From NCBI RefSeq assembly GCF_026151205.1, contig NC_087078.1:12075118-12135117 (forward strand): a DNA stretch of 60,000 bases, in the 5' to 3' direction. The stretch comes from Bolinopsis microptera. Its lineage: Eukaryota; Ctenophora; Tentaculata; Lobata; Bolinopsidae. Positions within the stretch are counted from its first letter, which is position 1. Each line of letters opens with the position of its first letter. Shown here piece by piece: positions 34,001 to 46,000 of this stretch. The notes below the pieces were generated by a model, which saw nothing but the letters and a program-made list of their open reading frames with translations, was not told the origin of the DNA and did no database searches. A program made the position numbers and the translations under genes.

Positions 34001-37000
34001 TCCACATGTTAATAATTCATACATAAAAACCTGCAGTTGACAGTTCAGGTAATCACAATCCCTCCTCTGTTTCTCCAAGTGTCAAATTCCTAAGATTGCA
34101 GCATTCCTCTCAATCTCTCAATCATTAGCTGGACGGTGCTACTTTAGTTTACTCCTTCTTCTCAAGCTTACTCAGCTTCTGTCAACAACCCTGCTGTTAT
34201 ACCCTTGTGAATTGTTTACAACTTATCTAACTACATAATTACGGTTAACCTGCGGCCTTCCCTCCCCCCGGTTAGCAACAGGTTTACGACCAATTCAATC
34301 GACTTCCAATTAGAAAGTCTAGATAAGAATGGCCGGGTACAATTTTTAAATATTTATAACATTATGGAGGAGTTTCATGGCGTCGAGTATTATTTATAAA
34401 CACCAGTAACTCAGAGCCCTGAAAACATCTGTTCAGTTAGAGAAGGCCAGTGTTAAGACAGTTGCGCAACACTCTGCAGAATTCTAGGTTGAGTAGATAT
34501 TACATTATTACATGTATGATAGGCCCGTGATTCGTGAATGATTTCAGTTGGATAGTATAGCCGAGCTTTGACGATGTAAACATTGGAATGAAGGAGGAAG
34601 AATGTACGAAACTGTTTCTTCAATTCATTGTATGAGATTATCACGTGTTTAGCACGTGTTCATGACGTCATAGTCACTCGAGAGTAAACTGTTGTTGCGT
34701 AACCAAGATTTATTTATTTCATGACACGTTCAAACCTCCTGTTGAAACACAATAAAATAACCGCACATTATTAAGTTATTAAACGGATATATTGCGTGCG
34801 TCTAAAGTCGCACAAGTGCGTGCTGTCTATCAGATGTCTGATAGTAGCCCGTACGTGTGCCCAGACGTACGTAATTAGACATTGCAGGTAGGAAACTGCC
34901 GTACCGTCCTCTGTACTTGTTTTATCGTACCCGGAATCTGTGCTCCTGCAAATCTTGTAAGATGCACACTTCGTATTTAGAATGAGTTAAGAACTTTGGA
35001 ACTTTGGGGAATCAGCAGCCATATAAGGGCTGCATTAAAGCTGCAATAGATTGAAGAGGTAGCAACCTAACACGAAAATTCGCTACACTGCTCTCTTTTG
35101 AGTTCTGCTTTGAGTCTAAAATGTGGTTTGAGCCGACAATGTATATTTTGTTTTTGCGGGACAAAAATATGTTGGTAGATGGTATGAGAACTGTATGAGA
35201 ACTGTGTATTAAAACTATCTGAAGTGGAAAAGTTAAAAGTTTGCAGTGAAAGTCGAGTACACGGCAAATGTCCCAATTAAAATTAGAATATTTACATAAA
35301 AAGTAAATTTAAGGGTGTTTAATACCAAAAATTCTTCAAATAGTTCTACAACTGACCCACCCTCAGGTATGGACAGTGTACCTGGGCTCGGACTCACCTC
35401 CCCTAATCAGGGTAGTCCACCAGTCCCTGTCCGGCAGAGAACACACTTTTTGTGTGGAGACCAAGAAACGGAGCTTCTACCTCGCCTGCCGGAGTGATCT
35501 GGAACTTAACCGCTGGATTGACAGGTTTGTGTATTTTGGGGATATATAGATCTGTGGATTCTGATGGGGAGGTGAAGCATATTTTCTTGACACGTGACAG
35601 TGATCCTGGGGTTTGTTTGGTCAGCATAGTGGAAGCTGATTGGTTTGTTGCAGTCACGTGTTAGAAAATGTGCCTCACCTCCCCTCTAGAATCCACATTT
35701 ATTGTTCAGCCTTTTTCACTGAAGTTTTAATCGCTTGTTAGTTTAGTTTGAAGTAGTTTAGTAAATATTAAGTGTTTATTTTTCAGTCTGCAGCACGTAG
35801 TTGATCCGATGAAAGAAGAGCGAGTGCAACTTGATCAGTCCCTTACAGTTTGGATAGTCGAAGCTAAGCACTTACCTAAAAAGAGGTGAGTCAATTGTCA
35901 AATATTTTTGGTATTTCACTCTGAATTCCTCCCTCAATCCACAAATTTGCCAGAGCTATTCCAGTAATTTCATCCTAAGGTTTCCACTCTAACATTATCC
36001 AATGTGCTCTATGTAACACCAGAGACCAGATTACTGTATTAGTTCAGTAGTTAGTCGCTGTACAATATAGCATCATGCTACGATTTGGGGGGCTTTGAAT
36101 CTGTCTATGCTTCTGTAACGTCTCGATGACAACGTGTTATAATATTTGTCAAAACGAACCCAGCCAACGTTCGCATATATGAATCTGATGTAAAGTACAG
36201 CCAACCATGTTGCAGACAGTAATATTGTTATAAAGCATTCTTAACTTAAGTTATGACCTATTGGCTGCTTGAGAATTGCATTGTAATTTTATCAAACCCG
36301 AATTACACACCCCATAATATAATGTTTTCTGGGACACGTTATTGTAAAATGGCTCGGCTGGTGAATTGCTGGAACGCGCGCTTTCTATTTTGCTGTATAA
36401 AACATACCGTTTAGGTTATCCACATTATCATCAAACCAGCTAGCTAGGGCTAGCTAGATTGCTATATCAAAATGAACAGCATTGTTTTAGTGAAGCAGTT
36501 ACTGTATCCTAGCTGAACTGCTAGATTTTATTTTTCGACCAAATTGGTCGATTAGCTATCAAGTCAATCATCGTGCGGTTAAATTGCTTCTCAGTTAACT
36601 GACTCAAATGACTTTCTTATTTTGTTAGATAACATCAGATTGGATCACCTCATATCGTTTCCATATGCAAAAGATATGAAACTTGAAAAGTTGTAAAACT
36701 ATGTACGACTTAAATTAGGGGGCCATAAATGCGCTCACGATGGACAAATCACAAATGAATACCACAATGTAGATTTTGCAAATGATGTCTAGGTTTCATA
36801 TATACCTTCATATGTAGTACCCTCTTAGGGCGGACTATATTTCAATCCACGTTGCTTCCATAGGATTAATTTCGTTCAATTTTGATTTAAGCATAGTTGT
36901 TTACTATTATATATTGAGGAATTAAAAACATGAAAATCAAACATCAAATTTGTTGAGAAAATCCAAATCAGGTAAGAATTACAATATTAGCTTTATCATC

Positions 37001-40000
37001 CTTAATAATATTTGTGGGTCAGATTTTAGAAGAATTATTAATATAACTATGAGGTTTCATATATACCTTCATATGTAGTACCCTCTTAGGGCGGACTATA
37101 TTTCAATCCACGTTGCTTTCGTACGATTAATTTTGTTAAATTTTGATTTAAGCATAGTTGTTTACTATTATATATTGAGGAATTAAAAACATGAAAATCA
37201 AACATCAAATTTGTTGAGAAAATCCAAATCAGGTAAGAATTACAATATTAGCTTTATCATCCTTAATAATATTTGTGGGTCAGATTTTAGAAGAATTATT
37301 AATATAACTGAAAAACAGCGCTTTCGTAAAAAAAATGCGAACAAAAACAAAAATGAGCTCGTCAATTAAACTTAGAAGTAGTCTGAGCAAGTATATTTCT
37401 CTCCTTCGAAGAAACAGTTGAGCATTGCATTAGGCGTAATCAGAGTTGTACTTAACTTAATAATAAAAAATTATCAGATGATTAACTTATATACCCTTAC
37501 AGTGGGCATACAATATGTAAATTATAAATCTAATTATTGTTTTTGTGGAAGTAGAACATTTTTAGTAGAAAAGGTCGTACTGGTTCTGTAACTCCATCGT
37601 CCAAGCAAAGCTTCACAGTTATCGTCACTTGACATGTCAAGAACTACGAAAATTCCTGACAACGAGAGAATCTGTTAAAAGTGAATTTAGAAATTGGGAT
37701 GTTTTTTATTAAGTAGAGATTGGAATAGGTTAGTGATGATAAAATGACAGTGACCGATAATACATTCTCTCCACAATAATACCTTATCTTCACAGTCCAG
37801 GTTTTTTGCCAGTTTGATAATCGTGTCTGTCATCGTGACTCCAAACAGTTGCTCTGAACGGGAGTGAAAATTCGTTTAATTGGTTGTAAGAACAAGTTTA
37901 TATATAAACAGTAAACACCTAGTCAAAAATATCCACCAATGATTTGTGGCCCTAGCAGTAAGTAAAAGTTAAATTCTCAATATGAAATGTTTAATATTTG
38001 TCACATGTTAACCATAACTTGGAGTGAAGCGAAAATTTAATCAATAAAAATGTACTAATGTTAGCCTAAAAAACCAAAATTTCTTAAGTAAATTAGGAAT
38101 AGTCTGAACTCTGATAAATAACAGGCACTTAAATCTTACTGCTGACTGAGTCCCAAGTGGTGCGGAGTTGTTGGTAAAGCCGCCGGGTGAAGGGTTTTTT
38201 ATAGTAAATGGGAGAATAGAAGATATCCCACTTGGTCACATTTCCCTTGTTGATCGGACATTTGTACTCAGTGACATTCCTTAACTCCGACTGGGTGTCT
38301 TCAAGCTCCGACTGGGCATCTTCAAGCTCCGACTGGGTATCCACAAGCGCACTCTTCGTTTCATTCAGCTCTCTCTTGACCTCCTCTAGATCCTCCTGTG
38401 TTGAGTTGAAGAGTCCTTGAACTTTCAGCAGCTCTGCCTGCGTCAGGTTCTGGGAGAGTTTGAGGCTATTCTTTTCACTGACGGCCGATTGCAAATTTCT
38501 TTGGGTAGCTGTTGCTCCACTTTCTACCTCATCTAGTTGAGACAGTAGTTCTTCAACTTTGAGAACTGCGGCTTCAGCACATTTTGGGTCGATAAAGTCC
38601 GTCACCGTGCCGGACCTGGTCAGTTTTAGAATTTCCCCCCATTTGATGACTCTAGACGTTTGAAGATCCTCAGGGATATCTGCACAGAAACCTCTTGCAG
38701 CCATGGTTGCTATTTCTACGGCGGTCAGTTCCTTAGAAAAAACATTCATGTTGAACATCTCACCTCCGAATTTGTGACCTGAACTCGGACGCATATTCCC
38801 TAAGACAAAGTTTCCGCCTGTCTGTAGCTTCCTCCCGGATGGCGTGGTTTGGGTTCCTACGAGCTGACCATTAACGTATACTTTAAACGTCCTGGTAGCC
38901 AAGCTCCAGGTTGAGCAATATGGATACCAACTACCCCTAGCTGTTGTGAACTTGCTGGTGAGAACGTTATCTAGTGCGCCTGATTGAAATAATCTGTTGT
39001 AATAGCCGCTGTCTGACATGAATATTTCTGTATTTTTATAGGCAAACGGGGTCGGGTTTGATCCGTGTGATTGAAGCTTCTTGATCCAAAGACAAATAGA
39101 AAATTTGTCAGTTAAGGCGTTCATTTCCGGACTGAATGAGATTACACTAGACTCATCATAAGCAAACCGTAGAGCTATGTAACTCTTGCTATCACCTTCC
39201 GCAGTAGTGGTTCCAAGAAGTGCAATAATTATAGAAACAATGAACATGATAAAACGGAACATTGTACTTCTGATGAAAAAGTGGACAACAAAGTGATACG
39301 GGAATACCTCAGCAGCTAGTTGAGATCAATGAAACTTACGGCGCTAAAGACTGATGAGATTTGATAAGAATTTGGGAGTTCAAGGTAGCATGATCTTTCT
39401 CTGATCTGAAGCTCGTGCAGGGGTGCCACGTGCTTTAATGTGATAAAAATATTTTAAAGTAATGAAATATACTTCTATTTGCGCGCTTTTCTAATAAAGA
39501 TAAGGTACTAATTGAATCCAGAAAGGGTCTACTCCATTTCATATTAAAAATTACGATAATCATGGTGGGTTTCTCGGCATCACGGTCACACTGTGTCGAA
39601 CATTGGATAACATTTTAATTTTGCAAGGAAATAAGTGCATTATGTTCTATTGGCAAATGTTCATCTTGCTAATCTTATATCCGGTACGTTAAATAATTCG
39701 ATACAAATTTTAAAAAAGGGCTGCGATAAAAATTTGCAATAAGTCTAGAATCCTCTCATCATATTTTATCCGACAAATTTATTAATATTATAAAATAAAT
39801 AAAAATGTTTCGCCATCTTCACCATAAAGTTGACCGATGTCAATGACGACAGCATGAAACTGCGAGTCATGGCAACCAACACCAATAACTGCCATCCAAG
39901 AGTGGTTCTACAATCTACATTATTATTTTGTTTGATTTCGTTCATATTATTTATAAATACTAATAATCTCAAGATGTGTGTGTGTTCGTTCGCGTGTAAT

Positions 40001-43000
40001 TTCCGAACGGCTTAATCAAGAGATATGGGACTTGTAAGAGATATGGGACTGGTAAGAGATATGGAACTGGTAAGAGATATGGGACTGGTATAGTAAGAGA
40101 TATGTTTTTCAAATCGGTCGGTGGTAAGTGGTTTAATTGATCATTTTGTGACCTAAATGTAATACTAAAGTGTTTCAGTACTCTCCCTCTCTCGCTCTCT
40201 CTCCCCTCATAACAGATTTGCTATATAATTAGGTAATTTGGGGGGGGGGGGGGGGGGGGACCTCGATTGCCTAATGCCTATCAAGTATTACTATAAGATA
40301 CGTGAGGGGCACTCAGAATTAAATTGCGGTGTGTTTGGACAGAGCGAGTTCATACTTTCGCACCGTTTTAACTACGAAAATGTAATGCGTGTTTTCGAAT
40401 ATATGAATATAATAGGCGGGTTTATACTTTTGCATTTCAACTGCGATAGTGAAGTCCCGGCCGTAGGCACTGGTTACACTAGTGTATTAATATAATGAGC
40501 AACGTGACGGAAAAAGTTTTTGAAAAAACTACTTATTTGGGAGATGTATCAGTCCAACTCCAAACAGCTTTTCGATCAATAAACTATTGTACAATGCAAT
40601 TGCATCTATGCTAATAATCCCAAAATGTGTGTGCGTCTGTGCGCGTGTAATTTTCGAGCGGCTTAATCAAGAAAACGGTTAGAGTTACGTATGGGACTGG
40701 TTTTTTTCGGTATAGTTTAGACAAAACTCTGACGAAGTCAATAAACAAAGCTTTTCTAAATCGGCTGGTGGTAAGTGGTTTAAGGCCACAGGGGGGGGGG
40801 GGGGGGGGGGGGGGGGGGTCCGAGGTCGATTTTGAGATTTTGAGATATGTTGTAGAGCTCGATCTAAATTTTCAAATGCTTTTGTCCTTACCGAAAACAA
40901 AGTTTCCTATTTGAAGATATCGCGCGTTAAATTTTGAGGTTTACCTGTAATTCTATTGTAAATGAAAACTTTAAATGAAATCGTGTTCAAAATCTATCTT
41001 CTTTTTCAGTTTATGACTTAGAACCTTGTAACTTGGCAACAATTTTCTTCCAGGTAATTTGAGTTTTTGTTATGTAACGATTTATGATATCTTGCTCCAA
41101 AGCTGAGATATGAGGTTAACCATGAGTGCGGGTTACAAAATTTAAAATGGTTAACCTCATAAAAAGAGTTAGGAGCAAAATTACAACAATCGTTACATAA
41201 CACACTTTTAAATTTATGTCAGGAACATAAGTTCCAAATTTCAAATTTGAGGTGAAATGGATAAAAACTCTAGGAGAAGATAGATTTTGAAGTCAGAAAT
41301 TCGAGGTTTTCAGGAGAGGCAAAAAACTGTTTTTTATGTTATGTGATTTTTGAGTATTTTGTCTTTAATTGTATATTTTTCAAAGTTTAACTGCTGAAAT
41401 AGCACAAAAACAATAAAAACAAAGCTTATCGTAGTTTTCAGTTGTAATGGCATTAATATTTCTGCCCTCCATTATCGATTTATCAAAAAAATGAGGTTAA
41501 GGAAGAATTGGTTAACCTCATTTATAGAAAAAAGTAAAATAGCTACAGACAAATGAGTGGTGGCAAAGTATCCACCATAAAAATATATATTGATTCAAAG
41601 CATAATATTTGTTTGCATTTTTTGAAGCCTCGACCCCCCCCCCCCCCTGTGGCCTTAATTGATGGTTTTGTACCCCAAAACTAAAGTGTCTCACTCTTTC
41701 TCCCTCTCTCACACAATTTACAGCTCCCCTAATTACAGCTCTGGTATATAATTAGGTAATTTGGCAGTAGAGCCAGGAGCCGCAAGATTGCCCATTAAGT
41801 ATTACTATTGGGTACGTGTTGGACGCTCAGAATTAAATTGACTATAATGCGGCCGGTTTCGACTGGGCGAGTTTATGCTTTTGCACCGTTTATACTCTTG
41901 CAATTCAACTGCGATAGTGAAGTCCCGTCCGAAGGCACTGCACAACCATGGTTACACTAGTATAATATAATTTAATTTGATCGCGTGTGATAATGCGTTG
42001 CTAGTATTAGCAATTTATTGTTCGGCGCCCTGGAAACGTTTTAAACTTCAGGTATATAAATATAATAGATTGAGATATCACATAAACATATTGAGAGACA
42101 AAGAATTAGATTTGAATTAAACAGTGGAAGAAATATATATCACAAGTCCACTCACGTGTACACAGGTGCGCTGTGTGCAGAAATACAAAAATATCTACAA
42201 CAATTATATGAATAACAGAAATATACTGAAAAAAGAATATCAGAATTTAGTAATACATCGCAAAAATGTGGAATATCTTCTTCAAAATTAAAGAAGCCCA
42301 TTATACGTGGCGAACGTTGTACAAATCCTGTAGAGTAAGATGGCCACTCTCGTGAGGCCCGTCGTTTTGTAGCCCCTGTAAACAATTCATAACAGTAAGA
42401 AAATAAAACTAAGGAACTAAAATCTCTTTAAGATAACAAAATGAAATATGTGACCACGATTAGTGATGCCCACATAGTTAGGGACAGTTCATATCCCCCA
42501 ACTGAGATCCTGGGAGTTAATTTAACCTGGTAATTAGAAAATCAAAACCGTCTTAACCTGATTACGCTTCTCAATAAGATGTGCAAATGGGGTGACCCGG
42601 GAGCTCATAGCCAGGCATTGGAAATCAGTTTGTCCAAACTCCGTCAAAACAAACTGATAAATTTGATCACTACTAATCTGAAATAAAAGGGTAGATTTAT
42701 TCGTTAGTTACTACTAATCCGGTTAGAACTTACCGAGACTGTTTAAACTTACAGCTCTTAACTAATTATATTGAAGCATTTAATCAGTAACTTAGCGAAA
42801 CATGTAGTTCCTTACCTGTCTGCCTGCAACACACTTATTGTGCATCATCTTGTTGTGTTCTTTAAAACTCTCAAACTCTTACCTGTCTGCCTGCAACACA
42901 CTTATTGTGCATCATCTTGTTGTGTTCTTTAAAACTCTCAAACTCTTACCTGTCTGCCTGCAACACACTTATTGTGCATCATCTTGTTGTGTTCTTTAAA

Positions 43001-46000
43001 ACTCTCAAACTCTTACCTGTCTGCCTGCAACACACTTATTGTGCATCATCTTGTTGTGTTCTTTAAAACTCTCAAACTCTTACCTGTCTGCCTGCAACAC
43101 ACTTATTGTGCATCATCTTGTTGTGTTCTTTAAAACTCTCAAACTCTTACCTGTCTGCCTGCAACACACTTATTGTGCATCATCTTGTTGTGTTCTTTAA
43201 AACTCTCAAACTCTTACCTGTCTGCCTGCAACACACTTATTGTGCATCATCTTGTTGTGTTCTTTAAAACTCTCAAACTCTTACCTGTCTGCCTGCAACA
43301 CACTTATTGTGCATCATCTTGTTGTGTTCTTTAAAACTCTCAAACTCTTACCTGTCTGCCTGCAACACACTTATTGTGCATCATCTTGTTGTGTTCTTTA
43401 AAACTCTCAAACTCTTACCTGTCTGCCTGCAACACACTTATTGTGCATCATCTTGTTGTGTTCTTTAAAACTCTCAAACTCTTACCTGTCTGCCTGCAAC
43501 ACACTTATTGTGCATCATCTTGTTGTGTTCTTTAAAACTCTCAAACTCTTACCTGTCTGCCTGCAACACACTTATTGTGCATCATCTTGTTGTGTTCTTT
43601 AAAACTCTCAAACTCTTACCTGTCTGCCTGCAACACACTTATTGTGCATCATCTTGTTGTGTTCTTTAAATCTCTCAAACTCTTACCTGTCTGCCGGGAG
43701 TTTGCTCATCAGGAACTGGTAGTTGTACTCAGCGTGCATAAGGAAGATATTGTAGTGCTGAGCAGGGGGAGGTGGTGGGTACACGTGCTGAGAGAGGTCC
43801 CGGTACTCGGTTCCAGTAGGATAACTGGAAATAGGGGAACTCAGGCGGGTTGTGACAGCTGTAACTTGTTTACTTCAACTTATACAGCTGGACAATTATA
43901 TATAGCATTCAATTTTAAGAATTCTAAAATATCATATTTTCCTCAGAGAAGTAAAACATTTTATTGAAGTAAATATTAAGTTGAGAAAGAATGAGACGTA
44001 AGGAAAACTGACCTGCCGATAAGCTGATTCAGCTTGTGATTTTCCGAGTATCTTAATAAAATATTACTCATTTCTTATCTCACTCTGGTAACTGTATCCT
44101 GACTTCCAGACCAGAAACAAAGTGAAACAGCAAAGAGAAATGAGAACTGCGAGAATAATGGATTTCTTCATCTGTTCCCGGCAGGTTTATAACACGATCA
44201 TATAGAACTGCTGTGCAGCGAAGGGTCGTTTGTGTGATCTGACATTGCCTGACAAAGAGGTTACATCGAAATAATTTGCCAACTTTAAACGAAGTAACAA
44301 GATATATTGAGGAACATTTGATTTGGTATTCTTAATGAGATGAAGATGGTTTATTATGTTTTGCAGAGTGTTCTAACCAATGCAGGACACTACAAAGGGT
44401 GGACAGTACGGTACAATCACAAACACTACGGTTTAACCAGATATCGTGCCAAATCGAAGGCGATATAGTTTCACTGCGTCATAATATATGACTCGAACCA
44501 TCATAAGCAAACCGTAGAGCTGTGTAACTCTTGCTATCACCTTCCGCGGTAGTGGTGCCAAGAAGTGCAATAACTATAGAAACAATGAACACGATAAAAC
44601 GGAACATGGTACTTCTGACGAAAAAGTGGACAACAAAGTGATACGGGAATACCTCTATTAAAGCTAGTTGAGATTTGATACTTAGAATTTGCGACTTCAA
44701 GGAAGCATGATCTTTCTCTGATGTGAAGTTCGTGCAGGGCGTGCCACGTGCTTAAATGTGATACAAATATTTTAAAGTAATGAAATATACTTCTATTTGC
44801 GCTCTTTTCTAATAAAAATAAGGTACCAATTGAATCCAGGAGGGGTCTGCACCATTCTATGATAATCATGGTGGGTTTCACGGCATCACTGTGTCAAACA
44901 TTGAATAACATTTACATTATGCAAGGAAATAAGTGAATTATATTCTATTGGCAAATGTTCATCTTGGTAATCTTATACCCGGTACGTTAAATAATTCGAT
45001 CAGAATCAAAATTACTAGCTTAGCAAAACTATGCGAATACAGACTAACAGACAGAGCTGGGATTAAAATTTGCAATAAGTCGAGAATCTTCTCAACATAT
45101 TTTATTCGCCAAGTTTATTATAATGAATAAAAATATTTCGCCATCTTCACCATCAAGTGTACCGATTTCGGTAGGTTGCAGCTTGATGTTGAAGGTAGAA
45201 TTATTTATTATTGTAAAATTAGGGGTTGGCGGTATAGAGTTAGAATTATAAGGTTAGGTTAGGGTGTAAGGATACGTTTGAGGAATAGATACAAATTGAA
45301 TGCTCTGGAGGTGTTACTGAAACATATGATGAATAGGAACGGCTGATATTTCAGTGGCTTTACCATCATCATGTTTGAATCGTCCTTAACTCTGGTGGTG
45401 ATCTGGAACTATTTAAAAATTATTTTTCTCTAAATGAGAAAGTATTTCATCAACTATTATCCCAGGTATTTCGTGGAGTTATATCTGGACAACATGTTCT
45501 GCTGTCGAACTGTCACCAAGCCAGTCAAGGAGATGCTATTCTGGGGAGAAAACTTCAAATTCTGGTTTGTAGCTAATATTTAAAATTGCGCTTAAAATTA
45601 TTTTGTACAACTTTCAGTTTTCCCGTGGGATATCGTTCATGTGTCCACACCTTTACAGTGAAATTCGTAAAATATACGGTATAATGCACAATGCAGCCTC
45701 ATCAATCTGCTAGAGCTTTAGTATTATTTTATGCAATGTATAGCATTTAAATGTTTACCTTCCAATTCTCAGGCTTCTTTACGTATTCAGGCTTTTTATC
45801 CTCTACATTTCAATGTTTGTTGTCAATATCCGATTCTTCGGCCAATCTTACTACCACTTCCATATTATGGGAAGTATATAGTGTTACTTGATCAGTGCTT
45901 TAACAGCTCGCTGCAAAGTGTTGCATTAGGGGTGGGGTGGAAGCCTGGAAGCATACGATTACGTGGACGTAACCATCAAAAACGTCAATTAGGTGGTAAA

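Larger units (their letters stand above)
29609..35366 (+). other. RasGAP intron 7, hosts a Penelope-like element
   Basis: A 5.8-kb intron: the donor-derived array, a 21-bp array at 30715-30800, and a Penelope-like element on the opposite strand. The stretches 29966-30714, 30801-31434 and 33960-35366 contain no recognised gene. Confidence 0.55.
35886..45465 (+). other. RasGAP intron 9, hosts two minus-strand genes
   Basis: A 9.6-kb intron. In order it holds a 258-bp tandem duplication, a pentraxin-like gene, a local segmental duplication with a piggyBac-like insertion, the signal-anchor gene with its 67-bp array, and a partial copy of the pentraxin-like gene. The stretches 35886-36790, 37310-38100 and 45167-45465 hold nothing recognised. 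Confidence 0.6.

Noticed and set aside
40685-40900. Proline-run protein on the minus strand
   Set aside because: The prolines come from the poly-G terminus of a piggyBac-like element.
42811-43690. CRISPR-like array
   Set aside because: Units are fully tandem without variable spacers, in an animal gene intron, and the unit is derived from an exon end.
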